This document shows, in pieces, positions 17,001 to 25,098 of a DNA stretch of 31,229 nt. Made by a program: the position numbers and the translations under genes. This DNA is from an uncultured Sphingobacteriia bacterium. Lineage in GTDB: Bacteria > Bacteroidota > Bacteroidia > Chitinophagales > Chitinophagaceae. Each line of letters opens with the position of its first letter. Positions within the stretch are counted from its first letter, which is position 1. Location: assembly GCA_945957225.1 (NCBI GenBank), contig CAMFKK010000004.1, forward strand, positions 1-31,229, read 5' to 3'. A model generated the notes under the pieces. It was given only the letters and a program-made list of their open reading frames with translations, was not told where the DNA came from and did not search any database.

Positions 17001-17299
17001 CCTGTTTTAAAATAATTGTCAGAAATATTGCGCCAACTCACACCCGCGTCTTCTGTTTTCCAAACACCACCACCGGTGGTTCCCATATAGTACACCAGTT
17101 GATTTTGAATCACACCCGTTGAGGTAACTGAACGCCCACCACGGAAGGGCCCAATGCTTCTAAAATGCGCATTTTTAAAAAGGCTATCCATTTTTGGAGT
17201 TGCTGCTACAATGGGTGCTGCAGTTTTCTTAACTTCTTTTTTCTGGGCCATAGCTCCTGTAATGGCCAATAGTCCCAAGAGGGCGTGTAGTAACTTCAT
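14096..17299 (-). CDS. Secreted Asp-box (BNR/sortilin-like) beta-propeller protein 2
   Basis: This 1067-aa protein has a signal peptide (about 1-19, ending GAMAQ) and a Lys/Ala/Pro linker to residue 36. The propeller opens with IGPFRGGR (49-56), a signature shared with protein 4 of this window, its closest paralogue here. Asp boxes are seen at about 138-145 (STDAGKTW), 189-196, 247-254, 298-305 and 344-351. The shared motifs are HGDYHQLWINP (358-368) and FYRISVDNEFPY with GQQDN (403-423). After the propeller comes FWILDDL, then a beta domain and a helical coiled-coil-like end rich in K, Q and E. The gene is head-to-head with propeller 3. The function is unknown; binding of peptides or glycans is a guess from the fold. 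Confidence 0.9.
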   Translation of the reverse strand: MKLLHALLGLLAITGAMAQKKEVKKTAAPIVAATPKMDSLFKNAHFRSIGPFRGGRSVTSTGVIQNQLVYYMGTTGGGVWKTEDAGVSWRNISDNYFKTGSVGAVAVAESDPNVVYVGMGEHAPRGVMTSYGDGVYKSTDAGKTWKQIGLEKTGSISYIRIHPNNPDIVYVAAQGALHGPNADRGIYKSTDGGKTWNKTLYVDENTGCADLSLDMNNPRILYAAMWDYRRLPWLMRSGGKGSGLYKSVDAGETWTKMEKGLPKEMGKMSISVSRANSEKVYALIESDTHKEAGGLFVSEDAGKNWNRISKDHRLTQRAWYYIECFADPKEENTVYVLNSPGLKSTDGGKTWSYIRGKHGDYHQLWINPNNNKNQVMSDDGGACITFNNGKSWSSLDNQPTAQFYRISVDNEFPYNIYAGQQDNSSVKIKSSNPSGWQIGEKDWDYSSGGESAFLAFDPNNPQLVMGGSYQGTIGLLDSKTGEGKMLMVAPIQYQALQPKDMKYRFNWNAPIIYSQHERNTFYHAGNILFKTTDFGKSWKAISPDLTTHDTTKMGISGAPYTNEGAGGENYCTIAYVRESPFEKGVIWTGSDDGVVSLTRDGGVSWNNVTPADLGEALVNCIEVSPHDKATVYIAATKYKMNDKTALLYKTTDYGKTWKKISDGIPEGAYTRCIREDVKRKGLLFAGTETGLYVSFNDGANWQQMQLGLPITPITDLKIHQGNLIAATMGRAFWILDDLHLIQQFDQAKKDQLHFFQPKDAYRLSGYSPLNGELSDDDLETPLQDRSGINAATGLVLHYQLPSKPDSAMKLSLEIKDSKGNLVRKYSTEPDKDFVGGYAGGPSPDPTLPAKAGVNRFVWDLRYPPQTGVQDVFIEGGYDGHRAVPGDYTAVLSDGKESRTIAFKVLPDPRIVATAKDYEDQHLLASKVEAGINEIHKSVVNMRKLNKQLSDLQEQLSDTTKYKTIREQSSKVQKTLAKWEEELVQTKSQSNDDVINYINKLSADYVFLKGELDANIPYVTNAQLERYSELDKLWQPLKKQMQDLVNKDVAEINKLCKDQAVNKIIIGL

Positions 17300-17498
17300 A
17301 GTTAGTTTTTAGCGGTTACAAGATACAGCCAATGAAGCAATAAATAAATTTAGCTCAGCGCTCTTTGTGATGCATCATTCAAAAAATCCCCGCCCTTTGA
17401 GAGGGGTGGCCGCAGTCCGGGGTGGGTTCACCCATTCATACTTCCTTTTTGGTCAAAGCCCAATAAAGTTGGATATTGTAAACTCCAAAAACTACTTC
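17300..17498. promoter_or_regulatory. Divergent promoter region of propellers 2 and 3
   Basis: These 199 bp separate two divergent propeller genes. On the minus strand TATCTTGT (17322-17315) is close to a -7 box for propeller 2. A GC-rich repeat lies at 17388-17432. The reading frame of propeller 3 stays open upstream to 17367 but has no leader there, so I treat this as noncoding. Confidence 0.35.
17388..17432 (+). repeat. GC-rich REP-like element, second copy
   Basis: The sequence runs ccccgccctttgagaggggt, then ggccgcagtccgggg, then tgggttcaccc. Its gaggggtg and cggggtggg blocks, in the same order, match the element at 12451-12511 read on the minus strand. Here it lies between genes, about 67 bp before the propeller 3 start. 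Confidence 0.6.
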
Positions 17499-20400
17499 AT
17501 GAGAAAAAAATTGCTATCCATCCTTGCCTTGGGCATGGTCATGGGCATTCAAGCACAACAAGTGGATCTGAGCAAACAGTTCAAATCCATGAAACCCCGC
17601 AATATTGGCCCAGCCGGTATGAGCGGAAGGGTTACTGCCATTGACGCAGTAAACAGTAATCCAAATATTATTTTTCTGGGAACAGCTTCCGGAGGGGTAT
17701 GGAAAACTGAGAATGCTGGTGCTTCTTGGACACCCGTTTTTGATGAACAACCTATTTTAAATATTGGTAGCGTAGCCATTACGCAGTCTAACCCCAGTGT
17801 GGTTTGGGCCGGTACAGGAGAAGGTAACCCTAGAAATAGTATTAGCCTTGGAGAAGGTATCTACAAAAGTCTGGATGGTGGTAAGACCTGGAAGTGCATG
17901 GGTTTGCAAAAAACCAGAAATATTCATAGAATTCTGATTGATCCTAATAATCCTGATGTTGTGTATGCAGGTGTTATGGGTAATCCATTTACAGAACACG
18001 CAGAACGTGGGGTGTATAAAACAACCGATGGTGGTGATTCATGGAAATTAATCCTTCATACCAATGATACCAGTGGTGTGGGTGATATGATTATGGATCC
18101 CAGCAATCCAAACAAAATCTTTGTGAACATGTACCAACACAAACGCACGCCTTGGAGTTTGAAAGGTGGTGGCAGTGGTAGTGGTTTCTATGTAACATTT
18201 GATGGTGGTAAGAATTTTAAAAAACTGGGTAAGGATGATGGTCTTCCTGCTGGTGAATACGGACGTATTGGTATTGGCATTGCACGCAGCAATCCTAACC
18301 GTGTTTATGCATTGGTAGAAGCCACCAAGAATGGTTTGTATATGAGTGATGACGGTGGTCTTAAATGGGAACTAGTGAATAGTGATCCTGCTGTTGTAAC
18401 CAATCGTGCCTTTTATTTTCAAGACATTTCTGTAGATCCACAAAACGAAAACAGGTTATACAATATTAACCAGGTAGTGAATGTGAGTGATGATGCTGGA
18501 AAGACTTTTAAACCTGTATTACCTTATAGTGGTATTCACCCAGATCACCATGCTTGGTGGATCCATCCTACCAATGCCAATTTAATCATTGATGGTAATG
18601 ATGGTGGTATTGGTATCTCAAGAGACCGTGGTAAGACTTGGCAGTTTGACGAGAAATTACCCTTGGGTCAATTCTATCATGTAAACGTAGACAACCAATT
18701 GCCTTATCGCGTAATGGGTGGTTTGCAAGACAACGGAAGTTGGAATGGACCTGCTTATGTATGGATTCAAACAGGGATCCGAAATGCTTACTGGCAGGGC
18801 GTTAGCGGGGGCGATGGTTTTGACGTAGTACCAGATCCAGAAGATCCTAATTGGGTATATACCATGAGTCAGGGTGGAAGCGTAAGCCGTTACAATATGG
18901 CTACTGGTGATCAGTGGAGCATTCGTCCGCCAAGACCAGATGCCAATACCCGTCAACGCTTTAACTGGAATGCTGCTATTGCACAAGATCCTTTTGATAA
19001 GAAAACTATTTATTATGGTAGTCAGTTTGTAAACAAGAGTACTGATAAAGGTGCTTCTTGGACCGTGATTTCTCCGGACCTAACTACCAATGATAGTGCT
19101 AAAATTGACCAAAGCAAAAATGGTGGCATTTCTGTAGATATTACTGGTGCTGAGAATTTCTGTACCGTTATTTGTATTGAACCATCGGCCAAAGAGAAAG
19201 ACATTATCTGGGCTGGTACCGATGATGGTAATGTGCAATTAACCAGAGATGGTGGTAAAACTTGGACCAATTTCCGTGGAAAGATTCCTGGTTTTCCAGC
19301 AGGTGCATGGATTCCTCAAATTCGCGCATCTAGACATAATGCTGGTGAAGCCTTGGTGGTTGTCAATGACTATCGCCGTGGCGATATGAAACCCTATATT
19401 TTCCGTACCACTGATTTTGGTAAAACTTGGACCAGGATGATTGACGAGAAAAAAGTAGTGGGTTATGCATTAACCGTGCTTCAAGATCCTACTGAACCTA
19501 ATTTGATTTTTGTGGGTACAGAACAAGGTCTATGGATTTCTTTAGACAATGGCAGCACATTCCAACAATTTAAAAATGGATATCCTTCTGTTTCTACTTA
19601 TGACTTTGCTATTCAAGAAAGAGAAGCTGATTTGGTGATTGCCACTTTTGGTAGGGCTCTTTGGATCTTAGATGATATTCGTCCTTTGCGCAAATTAGCG
19701 GCAAACAAGGGTGTTGCATTTGCTAAGAAACTAACTGCTTTTGACGCACCACAAGCTTACCAAGCCAAAATTAAAAACGCTCCAGGAATTGAGTACAGTA
19801 CTTATGGTACCTATGAAGGGGAGAATAGAAGAAGGGGTGCTCCATTAAGTTTCTTTGTCAACAAAACGGCTGCTGATACTGGTAAGAATAAGATTTCTGA
19901 TACCCTAATGATTCGCATTTTTGACGCAAATAATACACAAGTTCGTCAGCTACGTACCAAGGCAGACACGGGATATAACCGTTACTATTGGGGTATGGAA
20001 GGCAAAGGAATTAGAGTTGGAGGTGGTGCTGGCAGACCTGGTGGTGGCGGAGGCGGTGGACGCTTTGGTGGTAGAGGCGGCGGAGGTGCAGATGAGCCAG
20101 GTGGACTACCCGTTGATCCAGGAACTTATAAAGTGGTATTGAGTTTGGGTAGAGACCTGACTGATAGTATGATGGTGGTTGTAAACGACGATCCAAATTC
20201 ACCAACACCCAAAGAAGTGCGTGATGCTTTGCGCAAGTTTAATACAAGGATAGAGAAAAGTACCCTTAGGTTAGGTTCTTTGAATGAGAAGCTTACTGAA
20301 GCAGATGATGTGATCAAAAAAGTGGAAGCCAATTATGCAGGGATGAATCCTAAGCAAGCTGATACTTTGAGAAAAGTAGCCAAAGCTATGTTGGATAGTA

Positions 20401-20690
20401 TTAAAGTTATCCGCGAACAATTAAATGGGGTTCCTCAAGACAAACAGGGTTATGGTAATATTCCTCAGGTTACAGTTAATAGTTTCTTACAAGAAGCTCG
20501 TGGAACTGCTATGGGTAAGACTAGCATTCCTGGTGCACAGGAAGAACTCCTAATTGGATATGCAGAAAAAATGGTAGATGATGTTGTAAAACGCACCAAT
20601 GCCTTTTTTGAAGGACCTTGGAAGAGCTATAGGGCCTTGGCCGAAGCTGCTCCAGTAAAGCTATTCAAGGATTACAAGGTGATTGAATAA
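17499..20690 (+). CDS. Secreted Asp-box (BNR/sortilin-like) beta-propeller protein 3, with glycine-rich insert
   Basis: This 1063-aa protein starts at the ATG at 17499, where a signal peptide begins (1-20, ending GIQAQ); the in-frame ATG at 17367 would add 44 residues partly encoded by a repeat. The propeller opens with RNIGPAGMSGRV (34-45). Asp boxes are at about 124-131, 175-182, 234-240 and 283-290, with more after residue 370. The shared motifs are HPDHHAWWIHP (347-357) and FYHVNVDNQLPY with LQDN (392-412). In the C-terminal beta domain, residues 841-869 form a glycine-rich insert (19 of 29 residues are Gly, with R, P, F and A) absent from the paralogues. A helical tail ends the protein. 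A terminator follows at 20783-20813. Confidence 0.9.
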   Translation: MRKKLLSILALGMVMGIQAQQVDLSKQFKSMKPRNIGPAGMSGRVTAIDAVNSNPNIIFLGTASGGVWKTENAGASWTPVFDEQPILNIGSVAITQSNPSVVWAGTGEGNPRNSISLGEGIYKSLDGGKTWKCMGLQKTRNIHRILIDPNNPDVVYAGVMGNPFTEHAERGVYKTTDGGDSWKLILHTNDTSGVGDMIMDPSNPNKIFVNMYQHKRTPWSLKGGGSGSGFYVTFDGGKNFKKLGKDDGLPAGEYGRIGIGIARSNPNRVYALVEATKNGLYMSDDGGLKWELVNSDPAVVTNRAFYFQDISVDPQNENRLYNINQVVNVSDDAGKTFKPVLPYSGIHPDHHAWWIHPTNANLIIDGNDGGIGISRDRGKTWQFDEKLPLGQFYHVNVDNQLPYRVMGGLQDNGSWNGPAYVWIQTGIRNAYWQGVSGGDGFDVVPDPEDPNWVYTMSQGGSVSRYNMATGDQWSIRPPRPDANTRQRFNWNAAIAQDPFDKKTIYYGSQFVNKSTDKGASWTVISPDLTTNDSAKIDQSKNGGISVDITGAENFCTVICIEPSAKEKDIIWAGTDDGNVQLTRDGGKTWTNFRGKIPGFPAGAWIPQIRASRHNAGEALVVVNDYRRGDMKPYIFRTTDFGKTWTRMIDEKKVVGYALTVLQDPTEPNLIFVGTEQGLWISLDNGSTFQQFKNGYPSVSTYDFAIQEREADLVIATFGRALWILDDIRPLRKLAANKGVAFAKKLTAFDAPQAYQAKIKNAPGIEYSTYGTYEGENRRRGAPLSFFVNKTAADTGKNKISDTLMIRIFDANNTQVRQLRTKADTGYNRYYWGMEGKGIRVGGGAGRPGGGGGGGRFGGRGGGGADEPGGLPVDPGTYKVVLSLGRDLTDSMMVVVNDDPNSPTPKEVRDALRKFNTRIEKSTLRLGSLNEKLTEADDVIKKVEANYAGMNPKQADTLRKVAKAMLDSIKVIREQLNGVPQDKQGYGNIPQVTVNSFLQEARGTAMGKTSIPGAQEELLIGYAEKMVDDVVKRTNAFFEGPWKSYRALAEAAPVKLFKDYKVIE

Positions 20691-20782
20691 GTCAAAATTC
20701 AAAAAAAGAAGAAGTAGGTTTGAAAAATAGTTAAAATATCAAAAGTTCAAAACGGATAAAAAAAGGGCTTCTTCTAAAAATC

Positions 20783-20813
20783 AACCGCAGTCAGTAATGG
20801 CTGCGGTTTTTTT
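20783..20813 (+). terminator. Terminator of propeller 3
   Basis: The stem aaccgcag (20783-20790) pairs with ctgcggtt (20801-20808); it extends by three more pairs including one G-T wobble, leaving loop gtaa. Seven T follow from 20807. The next gene's promoter box starts five bases later. Confidence 0.85.
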
Positions 20814-20817
20814 ATGC

Positions 20818-20825
20818 TAGTTTTG
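20818..20825 (+). promoter_or_regulatory. Predicted aminotransferase -7 box
   Basis: TAGTTTTG fits TAnnTTTG exactly and lies 18 bases before the ATG at 20844. It supports that start over the in-frame ATG at 20814, which precedes the promoter. Confidence 0.5.
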
Positions 20826-20843
20826 CCGCATAAAATCCACAAT

Positions 20844-22109
20844 ATGAGTCAACCCAAACTGAGCCATTTGGCTGAAACACTGATAGGATCTGAAATTGTG
20901 AAACTAGGCAATATGATCAGTGAGCGCATTCGCGCTGGTGAAACCATCTATAATTTTACCATTGGAGATTTTGATCCCAAGGTATTTCCTATTCCATTTG
21001 AATTAGAGTCTGAAATCATTGCTTCTTATCAAGAACATAATACTAATTATCCTGCTGCAGAAGGGGTACTTGATTTACGCAAATCAGTTGGCGCATTTTT
21101 AAAAGAATGGGAAGGCATTGATTATGCTCCCAATGAAATTCAAATTGCATCCGGTGGTAGACCCTTGATCTATACCATTTTCAAAGCCATTGTAGACAAG
21201 GGAGACAAAGTGATTTATGGGGTTCCTTCATGGAATAATAACCACTATGTGCACATGACAGATGGAGAACATTGTGTGATTGAGTGCAGCGTTGAAAACG
21301 ATTTTATGCCAACAGTAGAAGACGTGGCAAAACATATTAAAGGTGCCACCCTACTTTGTTTGTGCACCCCTCAGAATCCAACAGGTACTACTTTGAGTAA
21401 GGCATCGCTGGAAGCTATTTGCGATTTGGTCTTGGCAGAAAACGCCACCCGTGGAGAAGGGGAAAAGAAACTCTACCTCATGTTTGACCAAATGTATTGG
21501 ACACTAACATATGGTACAACCGAACACTATAATCCTATCACGCTGAGACCAGCCATGAAAGAGTTTACCGTTTTTGTAGACGGTATTTCTAAAGTCTTTG
21601 CTGCTACTGGTGTGCGTGTGGGTTGGGCATTGGGTCCAGATACGGTCATTGCAAAAATGAAAGCCATACTAAGTCATTTAGGTGCTTGGGCTCCTATGGC
21701 TGAACAAAAAGCAGTAGCCAAATACCTTTTGCAAAAAGAAGCCATTGAGCACTATTTGAAGCAGTTTAAAATGGAGGTTGAATATAGATTACGAAGCATC
21801 TATGAAGGATTTATTGGACTAAAAGCAAAAGGATTTTCTGTTGATGCAGTTGCTCCTCAAGCTGCCATCTATCTAACCATTAAGTTTGACTTGGTTGGAA
21901 AAACAACTGCTGACGGAACTTTGTTGGCTACTCAAATGGATGTGACTTCTTATATTCTAGCAGAAGCCAAATTGGCCGTGGTTCCTTTTTCTGCTTTTGG
22001 TGGTGGTGCAAACAATCCTTGGTATCGTTTAAGTGTGGGTACTTCAAAGAAAGAAGAAATTCCTCAAATGCTTGAAAAATTAGAAGAAGCATTGAGTAAA
22101 TTAAAATAA
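20844..22109 (+). CDS. Class I/II pyridoxal-phosphate aminotransferase
   Basis: This 421-aa cytoplasmic enzyme has the fold-type I aminotransferase pattern. The Schiff-base lysine is K250 in DGISKVFAATGVRVGW; N178 in PQNPTG and D215 in LMFDQMYW (with Y218) contact the cofactor; R395 in WYRLSVG binds the substrate carboxylate. The N-terminal NFTIGDFDP and NTNYPAAEG segments resemble aspartate and aromatic aminotransferases of the AspC/Ib type. The amino donor cannot be fixed from sequence. The start at 20844 is preferred because of the -7 box at 20818. No metabolic partners are adjacent, so it appears to be a stand-alone gene. Confidence 0.93.
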   Translation: MSQPKLSHLAETLIGSEIVKLGNMISERIRAGETIYNFTIGDFDPKVFPIPFELESEIIASYQEHNTNYPAAEGVLDLRKSVGAFLKEWEGIDYAPNEIQIASGGRPLIYTIFKAIVDKGDKVIYGVPSWNNNHYVHMTDGEHCVIECSVENDFMPTVEDVAKHIKGATLLCLCTPQNPTGTTLSKASLEAICDLVLAENATRGEGEKKLYLMFDQMYWTLTYGTTEHYNPITLRPAMKEFTVFVDGISKVFAATGVRVGWALGPDTVIAKMKAILSHLGAWAPMAEQKAVAKYLLQKEAIEHYLKQFKMEVEYRLRSIYEGFIGLKAKGFSVDAVAPQAAIYLTIKFDLVGKTTADGTLLATQMDVTSYILAEAKLAVVPFSAFGGGANNPWYRLSVGTSKKEEIPQMLEKLEEALSKLK

Positions 22110-22154
22110 GTAGTAACTCTTCTGCAATGTTGGGTTTTCCAATCTTGTAAGTCT

Positions 22155-22916
22155 ATGGCAAAAAGCAAGCACTTTTATATTCGTAGATTTCACCGCTATT
22201 TTGGTGTAATCCTTGGAATCCAGTTTTTTTTGTGGACCCTTGGCGGTTTGTATTTTAGTTGGAGTAATATGGATGAGATTCATGGTGACTTTCAAAAAAA
22301 AGAAGTCCCATTACTGTCTTCCAATATTCAATTGATTTCTCCATCTGTGGTTTTGGATAGCATTAAACGCATTCATAGAATTGATTCATTGGTGTCTATT
22401 CAACTCATAGAAATCTTGGGCAAACCTTTTTATCAGATTCGTTGTGTATCGGCCATACAAAATGCTGCCATGGGTCATAAAACCCATCCATCAATGAATC
22501 ATTTGGCAGACGCTATAACGGGCAAATTACGTGCTGCACTATCTGAACAAGAAGCCATCGCGGTAGCAAAAGCCAGATACAATGGTAGCCCCATGATCAA
22601 AAGCGTTGAATACTTAACCAATACCAATGGGCATCATGAATATAGGGAAAACCCCTTGCCTGCTTATGCCATTAGTTTTGAAAAACCCATGCATACTACG
22701 GTTTATGTAGCTACAGAACTAGGTACGGTGCAGAAGTTTAGAAATGATAAGTGGCGAGTATTTGATTTCTTCTGGATGCTACACACCATGGATTTTGAAA
22801 AAAGAGACAATATTAGTAACTGGTTATTGCGTGCCTTCTCCATTTTTGGATTGCTCACAGTAATCAGTGGTTTTGTACTTTTCTTTATCAGCGCCAAATG
22901 GGGAAAGAAACCTTAG
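22155..22916 (+). CDS. PepSY-domain membrane protein
   Basis: This 253-aa protein has two membrane helices (about 15-36 and 224-245) flanking a periplasmic portion, the layout of PepSY-associated TM proteins. The N-terminal RRFHRYFGVILGIQFFLWTLGG is typical, with H13 in the first helix; LHTMDF (about 209-214) precedes the second. The periplasmic part holds a SEQEAIAVAKARY helix typical of PepSY. Relatives accompany iron-siderophore uptake, ferric reductase or respiratory systems. It lies 45 bp after the aminotransferase and converges on a 4Fe-4S membrane protein, with only three bases between stops. The pair may be functionally linked in electron transfer, but opposite strands make this an inference. 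Confidence 0.8.
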   Translation: MAKSKHFYIRRFHRYFGVILGIQFFLWTLGGLYFSWSNMDEIHGDFQKKEVPLLSSNIQLISPSVVLDSIKRIHRIDSLVSIQLIEILGKPFYQIRCVSAIQNAAMGHKTHPSMNHLADAITGKLRAALSEQEAIAVAKARYNGSPMIKSVEYLTNTNGHHEYRENPLPAYAISFEKPMHTTVYVATELGTVQKFRNDKWRVFDFFWMLHTMDFEKRDNISNWLLRAFSIFGLLTVISGFVLFFISAKWGKKP

Positions 22917-22919
22917 TTA

Positions 22920-23972
22920 TTACTTGGCAGCAAAAGGTGGACGAAGCACCCAACTACGATGTTGTTGTTTGCGAATCACCATCCAATAAAAAAAGAAACC
23001 TGTTGTTAATACTTGAATGGTTGGAACAAACCAGGTGGGTAAACTATTGCTGAGATTGATCAAGAGCCCATCTGTATGAAAATCGCCAAAGCCAAATAAT
23101 GCCGGAAGGCGATAGTAATAATAACAAGATACCCCTGCTGCTGCAAATACACTCACTAATTTTTGCTCATTTTTGGTAGAGACCATCATTGATGCAATGA
23201 TGTAGATGATGCTGCTTACAATAAATCCTAATAGCGGTAATTGATAAACACCCAATATATTGTTCCAATTAAATAGTTGTTCATCAGGTACATGAAACCA
23301 TCCCCAAATAAAACCTGGCAAACCACCTACAATTAGCAAACCACTTAATTGGTGATACAGCGTTCGCTTGGTAGAAATGGGATGAATATTGGGTGTACTA
23401 TCTGGGCAGGGCACTACACAGTTTTGACATTCGCTGCAATGCGCATTAGGAACAGTAAACATTGTATTGCCACCATATAATTTTTCAACTGGATGCACAG
23501 GGCATAAACCAGAACACCAAGCCGATTTCCATTCATAATAAAATCCCATGATCATACCCAAGACCACCATGGCCATAATCAATGAAGCTGTTGCAATGCC
23601 GTTGTTGTTGAATACCGCATGTCTTAATGGTACAATAGTATATAGCATAACAATGGCTAACAGATTTAATTTACCCAATTGTACTGCTGTCAATTTTTTT
23701 CTTTCTGATAGTCCAAAATGTCTGGGCATGAGATTGGTAGTAGCTAATGGGCAGATATTGCGCCAAACACCTGTAAACAAAACAAATAATGCCGGAGCAA
23801 TTGGAATTAAAATATTCCAGAAAAGGGTAAGACCAAGATTTGGAAAGAAAACTAGACAAATCATAATGGCCGCCCCCACCAACCAAATGGCAGCTTGTAT
23901 AGCCCGCCACAAATAAAAGCTTTGTTCTGATAATTGTTTTTCTGGATGAAACCTGCGTTCTGTTGCTGACAT
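22920..23972 (-). CDS. Polytopic membrane 4Fe-4S protein (NapH/NosR/CcoG-like)
   Basis: This 350-aa protein has about seven or eight membrane segments and a cytoplasmic cysteine cluster. Motifs are C74 in WRNICPL, C153 and C157 in WCSGLCPVHPVEKLYG, and a 4Fe-4S set C179-x2-C182-x2-C185-x3-C189 (CSECQNCVVPCP). This arrangement resembles the membrane ferredoxins NapH, the C-terminal part of NosR, and CcoG. It most likely passes electrons across or along the membrane. The acceptor is unknown; no nitrous-oxide, nitrate or cytochrome oxidase gene is adjacent. It faces the PepSY gene at its 3' end and a LacI-type regulator at its 5' end. Confidence 0.85.
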   Translation of the reverse strand: MSATERRFHPEKQLSEQSFYLWRAIQAAIWLVGAAIMICLVFFPNLGLTLFWNILIPIAPALFVLFTGVWRNICPLATTNLMPRHFGLSERKKLTAVQLGKLNLLAIVMLYTIVPLRHAVFNNNGIATASLIMAMVVLGMIMGFYYEWKSAWCSGLCPVHPVEKLYGGNTMFTVPNAHCSECQNCVVPCPDSTPNIHPISTKRTLYHQLSGLLIVGGLPGFIWGWFHVPDEQLFNWNNILGVYQLPLLGFIVSSIIYIIASMMVSTKNEQKLVSVFAAAGVSCYYYYRLPALFGFGDFHTDGLLINLSNSLPTWFVPTIQVLTTGFFFYWMVIRKQQHRSWVLRPPFAAK

Positions 23973-23982
23973 GTTTCTTTAT

Positions 23983-24014
23983 AATTTTCAATTTGGCTAA
24001 GCGGATTGAAAATT
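23983..24014. promoter_or_regulatory. 10-bp inverted repeat in the divergent region
   Basis: aattttcaat (23983-23992) and attgaaaatt (24005-24014) are perfect inverted repeats with a 12-bp spacer. They lie 10 bp upstream of the 4Fe-4S gene and about 60 bp upstream of the LacI-type gene. It is a candidate operator or 5' UTR hairpin. Confidence 0.4.
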
Positions 24015-24073
24015 AGAAGAAGGATTAGTAATAAATCATGACTTTTCTCATCTTTGATGTTATAACCCTAAAG

Positions 24074-25096
24074 ATGTCTGACCAAATTCCCACACTCAAA
24101 GCCATTGCAGATAAATTAAAATTTTCTGTCTCTACGGTTTCTCGTGCTTTGAGCAATCATCCAAGAATTGGTCTTCGTACAAGAGAACTGGTGCAGAAAA
24201 CGGCCAAGGAATTGGGGTATGAACCAAACCCCAAAGCCATTTTTTTCAAACAACAGAAAAGCTTTGTCATTGGTGTTATCATGCCTTCTATAAGAGAAGA
24301 ATTTTTCTCACAGGCTATTAGTGGAATGGAAACAGCCGCCATGGAACAGCACTATACCATTTTGTTTGGTCAGAGTTTTGACAATTTGGAAAGAGAGCAA
24401 AAAGTGGTGGAGACCATGAAACAGCAAAGGGTAGATGGGCTCATCATTTCATTGGCAAAGGAAACCAACAAATATGACCATTTATTGGCATTGGAGAAAT
24501 ACCATATTCCGGTGGTCTATTTTGATAGGGTGCCCAATCTTGAACGGGCGCATAAAGTGTTTTGCAATTTGTACAAGGGCACGGTGGATATGGTGGGATG
24601 GTTGTTTAATAAGGGTTATAGAAGAATTGCGTTAATTAATGGTCCAGATAAATTGGCAGCTAGTAAGGAGCGTTTGAATGGATATATAGAAGGGGTTTCC
24701 AAACAAAAATTAAAGGTAGACATGCAATTGGTGGAGACTACCGATTTTACAAAAGACAGTACGCAACGAGCCATGAAAAAATTATTGGCTTTGAAAAATC
24801 CACCAACTGCCATCATCACTTTTAATGATTATGTGCATATGGATGCCGTACAGTATGCCAATAAACAACAGATTGAAGTCAATAAAGAAATTGCTTTTGT
24901 GAGTTATGCCAACCTGCCCATTACCAGCTATACGGCTTTTCCTCCCATGGTTTCAGTAGAACAGTATCCTTATAGTCAGGGTTTAAAAGCAATGGAAATG
25001 ATGATGCAACTCTTGCAACAAAAACAGGAGAACCCTGCAGTGCTTAATTTTTTAACAGAAGAAATTCATCCAAGTTTGGTGGCTTATTTGCAATAG
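24074..25096 (+). CDS. LacI-family transcriptional regulator
   Basis: This 340-aa protein has the LacI-type HTH at 6-26 (TLKAIADKLKFSVSTVSRAL) and hinge region at about 44-60 (LGYEPNPKA), then a periplasmic-binding-protein-like effector domain (FVIGVIMP, VDGLIIS, PTAIITFND). It should bind a sugar or other small ligand and control carbohydrate genes. I use the ATG at 24074; an in-frame ATG at 24038 would add 12 residues and would lie upstream of a near-consensus -7 box (catctttg, 24049-24056). Its targets may include the divergent 4Fe-4S gene or the convergent sulfatase; neither can be shown. It ends two bases from the sulfatase stop. Confidence 0.93.
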   Translation: MSDQIPTLKAIADKLKFSVSTVSRALSNHPRIGLRTRELVQKTAKELGYEPNPKAIFFKQQKSFVIGVIMPSIREEFFSQAISGMETAAMEQHYTILFGQSFDNLEREQKVVETMKQQRVDGLIISLAKETNKYDHLLALEKYHIPVVYFDRVPNLERAHKVFCNLYKGTVDMVGWLFNKGYRRIALINGPDKLAASKERLNGYIEGVSKQKLKVDMQLVETTDFTKDSTQRAMKKLLALKNPPTAIITFNDYVHMDAVQYANKQQIEVNKEIAFVSYANLPITSYTAFPPMVSVEQYPYSQGLKAMEMMMQLLQQKQENPAVLNFLTEEIHPSLVAYLQ

Positions 25097-25098
25097 TA

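Noticed and set aside
17367..17498. Upstream ATG for propeller 3
   Set aside because: The extension is partly encoded by the GC-rich repeat and buries the signal peptide behind 44 residues.
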